Shown here one piece after another: positions 25,724 through 35,320 of a DNA stretch of 64,000 bases. The notes under the pieces are model-generated. The model was not told the origin of the DNA. It worked only from the letters and a program-made list of their open reading frames with translations, and did not search any database. Both the position numbers and the translations under genes were made by a program. The stretch lies in assembly GCA_029959555.1 (NCBI GenBank), contig JASCPI010000020.1:1-64000 (forward strand), written 5' to 3'. This DNA is from Lysobacteraceae bacterium PS02065. Its GTDB lineage: Bacteria > Pseudomonadota > Gammaproteobacteria > Xanthomonadales > Rhodanobacteraceae. The number at the start of each line of letters is the position of its first letter. Position 1 is the first letter of the stretch.

Positions 25724-26578
25724 GTGCGCTTTGTCGCCCCGCCACCCGAAGCGGTCGCCGATGGCGTCTGGACGCGAGCGCCGCTCGACGACTGGTCCGG
25801 CGCGTTCGACGCGTGGATGCCGCGCCCACACTGGCCGTCGATCGAGGCGCTCGACGCCGCACGCGCAGCGGCCCAGCAACGCGACGGTATCGCGCGTCCG
25901 CGCATCGTCGCGCAGGACCGCGCCCTGCTCGACGACGGCCTGCATTACGAGCAGCGCATCGCCGCCGGCCTGCTCGCGACGCGCGAGGCGAGCTGGCACG
26001 ATCTCTTCAATGCGCTGGTCTGGTTGCGTTTCCCGCGCATCAAGCGTGCGCTCAACGCCGGGCAGGTCGCCGGCATCGCCGCGGTCGGCACGCGAGAGCG
26101 CACGCGCGTGCAGTGCGCGCTGACGCACTTCGACGAAGCCGGCGCAATCGTGCTGTGCGACGACGACGAACTCATCGCCTGCTGGGACGCGCACGACTGG
26201 AAAGGCCTGTTCCACGCGCGCCGTGATGCCTGGGGTTCGCGCATCGCCGTGCACGTGTTCGGCCATGCGCTGCTCGAGCACGCCTTGTGCCGCGACATGC
26301 CGGCGGTGGCCAAGGCCGTCGTGTTGCGCGTGCCGCACGGTGACGTGGCGGCATGCGCGTCCGCGCAGGCACGTGACCGACTCGACGCGCGCGTCGCGGC
26401 GGCGATCACGGGCGGAGTGCTGCTCGACGACCCGCAACACCTGCGCCCGCTCCCGCTCGCAGGCGTGCCGGGCTGGCACCCGCGAGGCGGCGAGGCCGCG
26501 TTCTACGACGAAACCCCGTGCTTCCGCCCGTTGCGCGAGGGGCGCCGTTATCCCGCGCCGCAACACGAACCGGCCTGA
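25724..26578 (+). CDS. DUF3025 family protein
   Basis: A 284 aa soluble protein of the DUF3025 family, without a known function. Conserved segments are YEQRIAAGLLATREASWHDL, FNALVWLRFPRIKRALN, TRVQCALTHFDEAGA and HVFGHALLEHAL. The C-terminal PLPLAGVPGWHPRGGEAAFY is typical. The GTG at 25724 is preferred because the reading frame further upstream lies wholly inside rimO. Likely cotranscribed with rimO. A short inverted repeat (26581-26586 with 26595-26600) just after the stop could end transcription. Confidence 0.82.
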   Translation: MRFVAPPPEAVADGVWTRAPLDDWSGAFDAWMPRPHWPSIEALDAARAAAQQRDGIARPRIVAQDRALLDDGLHYEQRIAAGLLATREASWHDLFNALVWLRFPRIKRALNAGQVAGIAAVGTRERTRVQCALTHFDEAGAIVLCDDDELIACWDAHDWKGLFHARRDAWGSRIAVHVFGHALLEHALCRDMPAVAKAVVLRVPHGDVAACASAQARDRLDARVAAAITGGVLLDDPQHLRPLPLAGVPGWHPRGGEAAFYDETPCFRPLREGRRYPAPQHEPA

Positions 26579-26580
26579 TC

Positions 26581-26600
26581 CCGCGGGGAACTTTCCGCGG
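26581..26600 (+). terminator. Possible hairpin after DUF3025 gene
   Basis: CCGCGG (26581-26586) and CCGCGG (26595-26600) can pair around an 8-base loop, followed by CCTTTG. The stem is only 6 bases and lacks a T run, so it is a weak candidate. It separates the rimO-DUF3025 pair from the ABC operon that starts at 26759. Confidence 0.3.
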
Positions 26601-26758
26601 CCTTTGCTGTACATTGCGCAGCGCTCGCGCACCCCCTCGGCGTCCCGCGCCTGGTTCCCGACCCATCGGAGCCACGGCACGGCCGTGCCGACGGTGCGCC
26701 TCGCGTCGCGTCCCCGGCGCGATCTTTCCACATGCCACATCAGCATCAGGGTGAGCCG

Positions 26759-27700
26759 ATGATCGAAACCCACGCACTCGGAAAACGCTACGGCGAGTTC
26801 ACCGCCGTCGACGGCATAACGTTCAAGGTTGAACCCGGGCAGGTGCTCGGCTTCCTCGGACCGAACGGTGCCGGCAAGTCGACCACGATGAAGATGATCG
26901 CGGGCTTCCTCGCGCCGACGTCCGGCACGGCGAAGGTCTGCGGCTTCGACATCGCCTCGCAGGCGCTCGAAGCCAAGCGTGTGCTCGGTTACCTGCCCGA
27001 GGGCGCGCCGAGCTACGGCGAGATGAGCGTGCGGCAGTTCCTGGATTTCATCGCCGACATGCGCGGCGTCGACAGGAGCGTGCGCGACCGCCGCCTCGAC
27101 GACGCGATCGGCCGCCTGCAGCTCGAGGCCGTGCTCGAGCAGCCGATCGACACCTTGTCGAAGGGCTTCAAGCGCCGCGTCGGCCTCGCCCAGGCGATCG
27201 TGCACGATCCGAAGGTGCTGATCCTCGACGAGCCGACCGACGGCCTCGATCCGAACCAGAAGCACGAGGTGCGCACGCTGATCAACGCGATGTCGCGCGA
27301 CAAGACCATCATCGTGTCCACGCACGTGCTCGAGGAAGTCCACGCCGTGTGCAACCGCGCGATCATCATCGCGCGCGGCCGCATCCTCGCCGACGCGACG
27401 CCGGCCGAACTCGAGGCGCGCTCGCGTTACCACCAGGCCGTGTCGCTGACCGCCGGCAACCTCATGGCCGCGCGCGAGGCGCTGTCGCGCGTGCCCGACG
27501 TCGCCGCGATCGAGGTCGATGCGCAGGACGGCCGCCTTACCGCGTTCCCGAAGCCCGGTCGCCAGATCTTCACGGCCGTGAGCGACGCGCTGCGCGAGCA
27601 GAACATCGTCGTGCGCGAGCTGGCGCTCGAAGGCGGTCGCCTCGACGAGGTGTTCCGCACGATCACCCAGGGCACAGCGGCGAAGGAGGCCACCGCATGA
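26759..27700 (+). CDS. ABC transporter ATP-binding protein, GldA-like
   Basis: A 313 aa ATPase. Walker A is GPNGAGKSTTMKM, the signature region is LSKGFKRRVGLAQAI and Walker B is VLILDEPTDGLDP, followed by the H-loop histidine in IIVSTHVLEE. The GldA-type C-terminal extension of about 90 residues follows. The start at 26759 (MIETHALGKRY) is chosen over an in-frame ATG at 26732 because the fold begins there. It is the first of four genes with 4-base to 23-base spacing. The transported substrate is unknown. Confidence 0.93.
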   Translation: MIETHALGKRYGEFTAVDGITFKVEPGQVLGFLGPNGAGKSTTMKMIAGFLAPTSGTAKVCGFDIASQALEAKRVLGYLPEGAPSYGEMSVRQFLDFIADMRGVDRSVRDRRLDDAIGRLQLEAVLEQPIDTLSKGFKRRVGLAQAIVHDPKVLILDEPTDGLDPNQKHEVRTLINAMSRDKTIIVSTHVLEEVHAVCNRAIIIARGRILADATPAELEARSRYHQAVSLTAGNLMAAREALSRVPDVAAIEVDAQDGRLTAFPKPGRQIFTAVSDALREQNIVVRELALEGGRLDEVFRTITQGTAAKEATA

Positions 27701-28431
27701 GCGCGATCACCGGCGTGTTCAAGCGCGAGCTGCGCAGCTACTTCGCGACGCCCGTCGCGTACGTGTTCATCGTGATCTTCCTCGTCCTGTCGAGTGCGTT
27801 CACGTTCTACCTCGGCAACTTCTACGAGCGCGGCCAGGCCGACCTGATGCCGTTCTTCAACTTCCACCCGTGGCTGTACCTGTTCCTCGTGCCCGCGGTG
27901 TCGATGCGGCTGTGGTCGGAGGAGCGCAAGAGCGGCACGATCGAGCTGCTGCTGACGCTGCCGATCACGATGTGGCAGGCGGTGGTCGGCAAGTTCCTCG
28001 CCGCGTGGGCCTTCATCGGCATCGCGCTCGCGCTGACGTTCCCGCTGTGGATCACGGTGACCTACCTCGGCAACCCGGACCACGGCGTCATCGTCGCGAG
28101 CTACATCGGTTCGATGCTCATGGCCGGCGCGTTCCTGTCGATCGGATCGTGCATCTCGGCGTCGACGCGCAACCAGGTCGTCGCGTTCATCCTCACGGTC
28201 GTCGTGTGCTTCGCGCTCGTCATGGCGGGCTTCCCGCTCGTGCTCGACGCGTTCCGCGCGTGGGCGCCGCAAGGCCTCGTCGACGCGATCGCGGGCCTGA
28301 GCTTCCTGACCCACTTCGCGTCGATCAGCAAGGGCGTGATCGACCTGCGCGACCTGCTGTACTTCCTGCTCATGATCGGCTTCTGGCTGTACGCGAGTGC
28401 GATCGTCATCGATCTCAAGAAGGCCGACTGA
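27697..28431 (+). CDS. ABC transporter permease, GldF-like
   Basis: A 244 aa ABC-2 type permease with about six membrane segments. FKRELRSYFATPVAYVFIVIF opens the protein, and LWSEERKSGTIELLLTLPIT is the coupling-helix region typical of the GldF/NosY-like branch. It overlaps the ATPase gene by 4 bases (ATGA). It should form the membrane channel with the preceding ATPase, and it is followed after 12 bases by the GldG-like subunit. Confidence 0.93.
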   Translation: MSAITGVFKRELRSYFATPVAYVFIVIFLVLSSAFTFYLGNFYERGQADLMPFFNFHPWLYLFLVPAVSMRLWSEERKSGTIELLLTLPITMWQAVVGKFLAAWAFIGIALALTFPLWITVTYLGNPDHGVIVASYIGSMLMAGAFLSIGSCISASTRNQVVAFILTVVVCFALVMAGFPLVLDAFRAWAPQGLVDAIAGLSFLTHFASISKGVIDLRDLLYFLLMIGFWLYASAIVIDLKKAD

Positions 28432-28443
28432 GGGAACGCCGAC

Positions 28444-30303
28444 ATGACCTTCAACCGCAAGACCCTCTCCGGCGGCGCGCTCGTCGTGCTGATCGTGCTG
28501 TTCGTCGCGCTGATGCTCGTCGTCAACGTGCTGTTCCGCGGCGCGCGCCTGGACCTCACCCAGAACAACCTCTACACGCTGTCGTCGGGCACCAAGGAGA
28601 TCCTCGCCTCGATCGACGAGCCCGTGAACCTGTACCTGTTCTACTCCGACAAGGGCACGCAGGGCTTCCCGCAGCTGCGTACCTACGCGCAGCGCGTGCG
28701 CGAGCTGCTCGAGGAGATGGCCGCACGCGCCAAGGGCAAGATCAACCTCGAGGTGATCGACCCGCTGCCGTTCTCCGAGGACGAGGACCGTGCCTCGGGT
28801 TACGGCCTGCAGGCGCTGCCGGTCGGCACGTCGGGCGAGACCGTGTTCTTCGGCCTCGCCGGCACGAACTCGACCAACGGCCGCGCGGTGATCCCGTTCC
28901 TGCAGCCCGACAAGGAGTCGTTCCTCGAGTACGACGTCGCCAAGCTCGTCAACGAGCTCGCGACGGTCAAGAAGCCCGTCATCGGCCTCGTCTCGAGCCT
29001 GCCGATCGGTGCGGGCTTCGATCCGCAGACGCGTCAGATGCGCGAGCCGTGGGCGGTGCAGCAGCAGCTCTCGCAGTCGTTCGAGGTGCGCGAGCTCAAC
29101 GCGGGCGGCCTGACCACGATCGATCCCGAGATCGGCGTGCTCGTGCTCGTGCATCCCAAGCAGCTGTCGGACGCGGCGCAGTACGCGATCGACCAGTTCG
29201 TGCTGCGCGGTGGCCACCTGCTCGCGTTCGTCGATCCCGATGCCGAGCTCGACACGGCCGGTGCGGATCCCGAGAACCCGCAGGCGGCGATGTTCGCCGA
29301 CCGCGCCTCGGACCTGCCGAAGCTGTTCAAGGCTTGGGGCATCGAGTACGACCCCAAGAACATCGTGCTCGACCGCGCGCGCGCCGTCGCGGTCAGCGTG
29401 GGCCAGGGCCGGGCACCCGTGCGCCACGCCGGCATCCTCGGCCTCACCGCGGCCGACCTCAACCACGACGATGTGGTCACCGCGAATCTCGAATCGATCA
29501 ACCTGTCGAGCGCCGGCCACTTCACGCTGGCCAAGGATTCGGGCTACACGCTGGTGCCGCTCATGCAGAGCTCGGGCGACGCGATGGTCGCGCCGGCCGA
29601 GCGTCTGCGCATGCTGCCCGACCCGGGCGAGCTGCTGTCGGGCTTCGCGCCGAGTGGCGAGCGTTACGTGCTCGCGGGCCGCGTCGAGGGCACGTTCAAG
29701 ACCGCGTTCCCCGAGCGCAGCGGCGAGGGTCATCTCGCCGAAGGCAAGGCGCCGGGCCAGGTCGTGATCGTGGCCGACACCGATCTGCTCGCCGACCGCC
29801 TGTGGGTGCAGGTGCAGAACTTCCTCGGCCAGCGCCTCATGAACGCGTTCGCCAACAACGGCGATTTCGCGCTCAATGCGGTCGACAACCTCACCGGCTC
29901 GTCGGCGCTGATCTCGATCCGCGGCCGTGCGACCTCGCAGCGCCCGTTCACGACGGTCGAGGAGATCCGCCGCGGTGCCGACGACCGCTTCCGTGCCAAG
30001 GAGCAGGAGCTGCAGGGTGAGCTGCAGGAGACCGAGCGCAAGCTCGTCGAGCTGCAGAGCGCGAAGTCGCAGGACCAGGCGATGATCCTGTCGCCCGAGC
30101 AGAAGGTCGAGCTCGACAACTTCACCGCGCGCAAAGCGGAGATCCGCAAGGAGCTGCGCGACGTGCGCCGTTCGCTCGACGCCGACATCGAAGCCCTCGG
30201 CACGAAGCTCAAGTTCCTCAACATCGTGCTGATGCCACTGCTCGTGACGCTGGTCGCGGCCGGTTTCGCGGTGTGGCAGGTGCGTCGCCGCAAGGCGGCC
30301 TGA
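28444..30303 (+). CDS. GldG-like ABC auxiliary subunit
   Basis: A 619 aa protein anchored by N- and C-terminal membrane helices (residues about 12-36 and 590-612) with a large extracytoplasmic domain between. LDLTQNNLYTLSSGTKEILASI is the common opening of the GldG/ABC_transp_aux family. A coiled-coil-like stretch near residues 520-580 (KEQELQGELQETERKLVELQ) precedes the last helix. In Bacteroidota GldFG belong to gliding machinery; in Proteobacteria homologues are uncharacterised. It is the third gene of the operon. Confidence 0.9.
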   Translation: MTFNRKTLSGGALVVLIVLFVALMLVVNVLFRGARLDLTQNNLYTLSSGTKEILASIDEPVNLYLFYSDKGTQGFPQLRTYAQRVRELLEEMAARAKGKINLEVIDPLPFSEDEDRASGYGLQALPVGTSGETVFFGLAGTNSTNGRAVIPFLQPDKESFLEYDVAKLVNELATVKKPVIGLVSSLPIGAGFDPQTRQMREPWAVQQQLSQSFEVRELNAGGLTTIDPEIGVLVLVHPKQLSDAAQYAIDQFVLRGGHLLAFVDPDAELDTAGADPENPQAAMFADRASDLPKLFKAWGIEYDPKNIVLDRARAVAVSVGQGRAPVRHAGILGLTAADLNHDDVVTANLESINLSSAGHFTLAKDSGYTLVPLMQSSGDAMVAPAERLRMLPDPGELLSGFAPSGERYVLAGRVEGTFKTAFPERSGEGHLAEGKAPGQVVIVADTDLLADRLWVQVQNFLGQRLMNAFANNGDFALNAVDNLTGSSALISIRGRATSQRPFTTVEEIRRGADDRFRAKEQELQGELQETERKLVELQSAKSQDQAMILSPEQKVELDNFTARKAEIRKELRDVRRSLDADIEALGTKLKFLNIVLMPLLVTLVAAGFAVWQVRRRKAA

Positions 30304-30326
30304 GCGCGCAACGGAGAATCGACACG

Positions 30327-31520
30327 ATGAACCAGAAGACCCTCATCGGCCTCGGCGCGATCACCCTCGTCGCCGCGATCGCCGCGTTCGCGATCCACCA
30401 TGCGCGTCGCCCCGCGAGCGACGTCGGCGCCCAGGCCGGCCTGCTCGTGCCGGGCCTGCGCGAGCACGTCAACGACGTGAAGAAGCTCACCCTGACCGGC
30501 GCCAACCACCAGCCCGTCGCGACGCTCGAGCGCACCGACGGAATCTGGAAGGTCGCGCAGAAAGGCGGCTATCCGGCCGACTTCGGCAAGTTGCGCGACT
30601 ACCTGCTGCGCGTCGCCGACGCGACGCTGGTCGAGCGCAAGACGGCGAACAAGGAGCGTTACGCGACGCTCGGCGTCGAGGACGTCACCGCGCCCGACGC
30701 GAAGGGCACGCTCGTCGAGATCGACGGCCTCGCCGAGCCGGCGCGCATCGTCGTGGGCCTGTTCGACGGGCAGGGCGGCAGTGGCACGTTCGTGCGCCGC
30801 GCCGCCGAGGAACAGAGCTGGCTCGCCAAGGGCACGCTGTCGCCCGACAAGACCGCCGCCGACTGGGTGCGCAAGGACCTTGCGAACATCGCGTCGGACC
30901 GTGTCGCGTCGGTGACGATCACGCGCGCCGACGGCAAGCGCCTGCACGTGTCGAAGGATTCGGCCGCCGACGGCCCGTTCAAGGTCGCCGACGTGCCGAA
31001 GGGCCGTGCGGTGAGTTCGGAGTACGTCGCCAACGGTCTCGCGTCGGTGCTGGCCGAGCTGCGCCTCGAGGACGTCGTGCCGGCCGCGGAGTCGCCGCGC
31101 CCTGACAAGACGCTGACCGCGCGCTACGTGACATTCGACGGCCTCGTCGTCGAGGCCGCGATGTGGCCGGTCGGCGAAAAGCAGCATGTCGCATTCAAGG
31201 CCTTGCTCGACGAAGCTGCCGCGACGGCGCATGTCGAACGCGAGCAGGCGAAGGCGGCGGCCGAGCATGCCGCGATCAAGCCCGCCGAAGCGGTCGAAGG
31301 CGCGCCGCCGCCGGCCGCGACGGAGCCGCCGCTCGCGGTCTCCGATCCGGCTGCGGATCGCACGCAGCGGATCGAAGCCGCGAAGAAGGAAGCCGCCGAA
31401 CTCGCCGCGACCTTCGACGGCTGGGTCTTCGTGCTGCCGGCGCACAAGGTGTCCAACATCGACAAGTCGCTCGAGGACATGCTCGCACCGGTCGAGGCCA
31501 AGCCGGCCAAGGGCTCGTGA
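30327..31520 (+). CDS. DUF4340 membrane-anchored protein
   Basis: A 397 aa protein with one N-terminal membrane helix (about residues 5-22) and an extracytoplasmic body of the DUF4340 family. LERTDGIWKVAQKGGYPADFGKL and YLLRVADATLVERKTANKE are typical repeats of this fold. Near the C-terminus lies an Ala/Glu/Lys-rich stretch (about residues 285-360). DUF4340 genes regularly follow GldG-like genes, as here after 23 bases. Its job in the ABC system is not known. Confidence 0.88.
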   Translation: MNQKTLIGLGAITLVAAIAAFAIHHARRPASDVGAQAGLLVPGLREHVNDVKKLTLTGANHQPVATLERTDGIWKVAQKGGYPADFGKLRDYLLRVADATLVERKTANKERYATLGVEDVTAPDAKGTLVEIDGLAEPARIVVGLFDGQGGSGTFVRRAAEEQSWLAKGTLSPDKTAADWVRKDLANIASDRVASVTITRADGKRLHVSKDSAADGPFKVADVPKGRAVSSEYVANGLASVLAELRLEDVVPAAESPRPDKTLTARYVTFDGLVVEAAMWPVGEKQHVAFKALLDEAAATAHVEREQAKAAAEHAAIKPAEAVEGAPPPAATEPPLAVSDPAADRTQRIEAAKKEAAELAATFDGWVFVLPAHKVSNIDKSLEDMLAPVEAKPAKGS

Positions 31521-31554
31521 GAGGCTTCCGCGCCTTAGCGCCGGCATCGTCCGC

Positions 31555-31932
31555 ATGACGATGCCGGTGTCGCGCTTCGCCGGCATCGCCGGCAGTGTCG
31601 CCGGCGCGCTCGCGGTCGCCGCAGGTGCGTTCGGTTCGCATGCGCTGCGCACGCGTCTCGATGCCGACGCGCTGCGCCTCTGGCAGATCGCGGTCGACTA
31701 CCAGTTCTGGCACGCGCTGGCGCTGCTCGCGGTCGCGCTGCTGCCGTTCCCCTCGCGTGACTCGCGTGTCGCGGCGATCGCGTTCGGCGTCGGCATCGTG
31801 CTGTTCCCGGGCAGCCTCTACGCGCTCGCGCTCGGTGCGCCACGCATGGTCGGCACGATCACGCCGTTCGGCGGCGTCGCGTTCCTGGTCGGCTGGACCG
31901 CCTTGATCGTCGCGTTCGCACGCCGTCGTTGA
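31555..31932 (+). CDS. DUF423 family membrane protein
   Basis: A 125 aa membrane protein with four hydrophobic segments. AGAFGSHALRTRLDADALRLWQIAVDYQFWHALALLAVALL carries the DUF423 signature (AGAFGxHALR, YQFWHALALL), and LFPGSLYALALGAPR and GTITPFGGVAFLVGW follow. Function unknown. The ATG at 31555 fits the family N-terminus; a further ATG two codons later is also possible. It follows the DUF4340 gene by 34 bases. Confidence 0.87.
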   Translation: MTMPVSRFAGIAGSVAGALAVAAGAFGSHALRTRLDADALRLWQIAVDYQFWHALALLAVALLPFPSRDSRVAAIAFGVGIVLFPGSLYALALGAPRMVGTITPFGGVAFLVGWTALIVAFARRR

Positions 31933-32055
31933 TCGCGATCACGCGGCGTGTTCTTGCGCCGCAGTAGATGCAGCGCACAACAGGATTTCCTGAACCCGTT
32001 GGCATACTCCGTCGAACAAGCGTTTGACGCTGACAACGACGAAGAAGGGGATTCC

Positions 32056-34935
32056 ATGCTCACCACCACCGAACGGCGCGCCCGGACGCGGCGCAGCCTG
32101 CTCGCGTTCTGCCTCGCCTGTGCCATGGCCACGCCTGCCGTTGCGCAGACCCTCAACGCGCCGGGCCTGTCGGCCCCGGGGCGCATCTCGTGGGACGCCG
32201 AGGGCGTGCCGACGATCGAGGCCGCCACCGACAACGACGCGGCGTTCCTGCAGGGCTACGCGCATGCGCGCGACCGCTTCTTCCAGATGGACCTCACGCG
32301 CCGCTCGGTGAGCGGCACGCTGGCCGAGCTCGTCGGCACCTCGCAGCTCGCCAACGACGTGCAGGCGCGTACGCTCGGCCTGCGCCGCGGCGCCGTGAAG
32401 ACCTGGGCGGCGATGTCCGACGATTCGCGCGGCTGGCTGCGCGCGTACGCCGACGGCGTCAATTTCTGGCTGTCGAGCAATCCGCTGCCGCCCGAGTACG
32501 CCGCGCTGCAGCTCAGCAAGGCCGAGCCGTGGACGCCGGTCGACTCGCTGTGCGTCGGCAAGGGCCTCGCGTTCCAGCTCTCGTTCGATCTCGACATCGA
32601 TCCGACGATCAAGGTCGGTGCCTACCAGCAGGCCGGTGCCGCCGCGGGCTTCGACGGCAGCGTGCTGTACTTCGGTGATACGCACCGCATCGCGCCGGCC
32701 GACGACCGCGTCTCGGTGCCGGGCTTTCAGCCGGGCGGTGGCACGAGTGCCGCGGCGACGGCAGGTTACGCGAAGTCGACCTCGCCGCACGACGTGCCGC
32801 CTGCCGTCGACACGATCGACGCGCAGACCATCGACATGGCGCGCCAGCTGCGCGAATCGCTCGAAGGCCATCCGCTGCTCGGCCGCGCGCTTGAAGGTCG
32901 CGACACGCCGATCGGCAGCAACGAGTGGGCCGTCGCGGGACGCCACACGGTGTCGGGCAAGGCGATCATGGCCAACGATCCGCACCTCGGCCTCGACGTG
33001 CCGCCCGTGTTCATGGAAATGCACCTGCTGTCGCGCGAGCAGCGAGCCGGCGCCATCCTCGACGCGACCGGCGTCAGCGTGCCGGGCGCGCCGGGCATCA
33101 TCCAGGGCTGCAACCAGCGCCAGTGCTGGGGCACGACGACGAACTCGCTCGACGTGACCGACGTGTTCCAGGAAAAGCTCGTGCTCAACAGCTACGGCCT
33201 GCCGTACGCGACCGTGCACAGCGGCCAGGAAGAGCCCGTGCAGTGGATCTTCCAGAACTACTACGTCAACCGCATGAACGGCACGCCCGACACGGTGACG
33301 CGCGAGAACTCGATCGGCTACACCAACGGTGGCGTCAGCGTCATCGTGCCGCGCCGCAACGGCGGCGCACTCGCGAGCATCACGGGCACCACGGGCCTGT
33401 CGATCGCTTACACGGGCTGGGGTGCGACGTTCGAGATCGAGTCGTTCCGCCGCATCAACCGTGCAGGCAACCTCGCGCAGTTCCAGGAGGCGCTGACGTA
33501 CTTCGACTTCGGCTCGCAGAACTTCGCCTACGCCGACGTCGACGGCAACATCGCCTACTTCGTGACCGCTGAAGCACCGGTGCGCCGCGACCTGCAGACG
33601 CAGAATGCGCCGGCCGGCGGGCGTCCGCCGTGGTTGATCCGCGACGGCTCGATCGGCCTGCACGACTGGATGCCGGTGCAGAACCGTCAGCCCAACCAGG
33701 CGACGCCGTTCGAGATTCTGCCCGCCAACGAGATGCCGCACGTCATCAATCCGGAGCGCGGTTACTTCGCCAACGCGAACAACGATCCGATCGGCTTCTC
33801 GCTCGACAACAATGCGCTCAACCAGCTGCGTCCGGGTGGCGGCATCTACTACCTCGATGTCGGCGGCGCCTCGGCCTACCGCATGGGCCGCATCGACCGC
33901 GAGCTGCAGCGCCTGATCGCGTCGGGCAACAAGATCAGCATGGCCGACATGCAGCGTCTGCAGGCCAACACGCAGCTGCTCGATGCCGAGCTGACGCTGC
34001 CGTACCTGCTCGCTGCGTACGACAACGCGACCGCGTCGGGTGCGTGGGCGACGCTCGCCGCACTCGGTGCCGATGCACGCGTGACCGAGGCGATCGGTCG
34101 TCTGCGCACGTGGAACTACTCCGCGCCGACCGGCATCCCGCAGGGCTACGACGCCGGCGACAACCCGCTCGCGCTCGGCAACCCGAGCCAGGCCGAGATC
34201 GACGCGAGCATCGCGGCGACGATCTTCGCCTCGTGGCGCAGCGCGGCGATCCGCTCGACGATCGACACCACGCTGACCCGCGTGGGCCTCGCCAACTACC
34301 GTCCGGGCAGCCGTGACGCGCAGGCCAGCTTCAAGTTCCTGCTCGACAACTACACCGCACTCGGCGGCAAGGGTGTTTCGGGCCTGAACTTCTTCACCGT
34401 GGATGGCGCACCGAACGCGGCCGCCGCGCGTGACACGCTGCTGCTCAAGGCACTCGCCGACGGCCTCGCGATGCTGTCGAGCGAGGCGTTCACGCCCGCG
34501 TTCGGCGGCTCGACCAACCAGTCCGACTACCGTTGGGGACGCCTGCACCGCATCGTGTTCGATCATCCGCTCGGCGGCCCGTTCAACCTGCCGGGCGCGA
34601 ACCCGTACGGCTTCACGAACCTCGGCGACGGCTTGCCGGGCATCGCGCGCCCGGGTGGCTTCGAAGCGGTCGATGCCTCGAGCCATGACGTGCGCGGCAC
34701 CGGCGTCAACAGCTTCATGTTCGGCTCCGGCCCGGCGCGTCGCTTCGTCGGCGAGATGACGCCCGTGATCAACGCCCAGCAGATCCTGCCGGGCGGCCAG
34801 AGCGGCGTCCTCGGCAGCCCGCACTATGCGAGCCAGCTCGGCCGCTGGCTGACCAACCAGTACAAGCCGCTGCCGGTGCCCGCGACCGCGGCACTCGCGC
34901 AAGGCGTCACGGTGGTGAACTTCCAGCCGCGTTGA
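32056..34935 (+). CDS. Secreted penicillin acylase family protein
   Basis: A 959 aa N-terminal-nucleophile hydrolase. The signal peptide (about 1-31) ends PAVAQ. The alpha chain runs to about residue 287, and the beta chain should begin at Ser288 in IGSNEWAVAG after autocleavage. NDPHLGLDVPPVFMEMHL and GVSVPGAPGIIQGCN are the substrate-pocket and metal region of the family. The ATG at 32056 has GAAGGGG upstream; the longer frame from 31948 lacks a signal peptide. Members cleave beta-lactam side chains or acyl-homoserine lactones, and the substrate here is not predictable. It stands alone. Confidence 0.92.
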   Translation: MLTTTERRARTRRSLLAFCLACAMATPAVAQTLNAPGLSAPGRISWDAEGVPTIEAATDNDAAFLQGYAHARDRFFQMDLTRRSVSGTLAELVGTSQLANDVQARTLGLRRGAVKTWAAMSDDSRGWLRAYADGVNFWLSSNPLPPEYAALQLSKAEPWTPVDSLCVGKGLAFQLSFDLDIDPTIKVGAYQQAGAAAGFDGSVLYFGDTHRIAPADDRVSVPGFQPGGGTSAAATAGYAKSTSPHDVPPAVDTIDAQTIDMARQLRESLEGHPLLGRALEGRDTPIGSNEWAVAGRHTVSGKAIMANDPHLGLDVPPVFMEMHLLSREQRAGAILDATGVSVPGAPGIIQGCNQRQCWGTTTNSLDVTDVFQEKLVLNSYGLPYATVHSGQEEPVQWIFQNYYVNRMNGTPDTVTRENSIGYTNGGVSVIVPRRNGGALASITGTTGLSIAYTGWGATFEIESFRRINRAGNLAQFQEALTYFDFGSQNFAYADVDGNIAYFVTAEAPVRRDLQTQNAPAGGRPPWLIRDGSIGLHDWMPVQNRQPNQATPFEILPANEMPHVINPERGYFANANNDPIGFSLDNNALNQLRPGGGIYYLDVGGASAYRMGRIDRELQRLIASGNKISMADMQRLQANTQLLDAELTLPYLLAAYDNATASGAWATLAALGADARVTEAIGRLRTWNYSAPTGIPQGYDAGDNPLALGNPSQAEIDASIAATIFASWRSAAIRSTIDTTLTRVGLANYRPGSRDAQASFKFLLDNYTALGGKGVSGLNFFTVDGAPNAAAARDTLLLKALADGLAMLSSEAFTPAFGGSTNQSDYRWGRLHRIVFDHPLGGPFNLPGANPYGFTNLGDGLPGIARPGGFEAVDASSHDVRGTGVNSFMFGSGPARRFVGEMTPVINAQQILPGGQSGVLGSPHYASQLGRWLTNQYKPLPVPATAALAQGVTVVNFQPR

Positions 34936-35320
34936 AGCTGATGTGATGCGGACCCGCGATCGGTGACGGTCGCGGGTCCGTCACGTTCGGATGACTCATG
35001 CGAGCATGGTCATCTACGTGTTCTGATCGTGATCCCGGTGCTCGGGCACTGGGTGGACGTCAAACGGCGGCGATGGAGACGTGACTTCATTATGCTGGTG
35101 ACATGCATCAGTGTGCCGCTCGCTCTCTCCACGCTTTACCGGCTCAGGTCGCGGTAGATTGGACCATGCGGGAAAGCATCGGTTGGCCGCTTCGGACAAA
35201 TTATGATTGTCAGGGAAGCATATTCTGGCTGCGCCTCGCTTCTCGATCGACTGCTTGCGTGGCTTGCGTGATCGCAAGATTCTGATGCAGGCTGGCGGGA
35301 ACCTCTGGAGTTTCCAAATC
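34936..35320. other. Intergenic region before the AT-rich patch
   Basis: 385 bases without a convincing gene. It begins with the hairpin at 34949-34980. An open frame at 34963-35157 (64 codons) contains one hydrophobic stretch but has no ribosome site and no recognisable similarity, so it is not called. From about 35160 the base composition becomes visibly richer in A and T, continuing into the following gene. Confidence 0.6.
34949..34980 (+). terminator. Hairpin after the penicillin acylase gene
   Basis: An 11-base perfect stem (34949-34959 with 34970-34980) with a 10-base loop starts 14 bases beyond the stop codon. It lacks a T run (TCACG follows), so it may need Rho or act as a barrier to RNA decay. 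Confidence 0.5.

Noticed and set aside
27427..29733. 768-codon open frame opposite the Gld-like operon
   Set aside because: Mirrors the codon bias of the ABC genes on the other strand; composition is unlike a folded protein.
31939..34902. 987-codon open frame opposite the penicillin acylase gene
   Set aside because: Antisense shadow; the plus-strand protein has a signal peptide, catalytic serine and family motifs throughout.
34963..35157. 64-codon frame with one hydrophobic stretch
   Set aside because: No ribosome site, starts inside the hairpin region and matches nothing I recognise.
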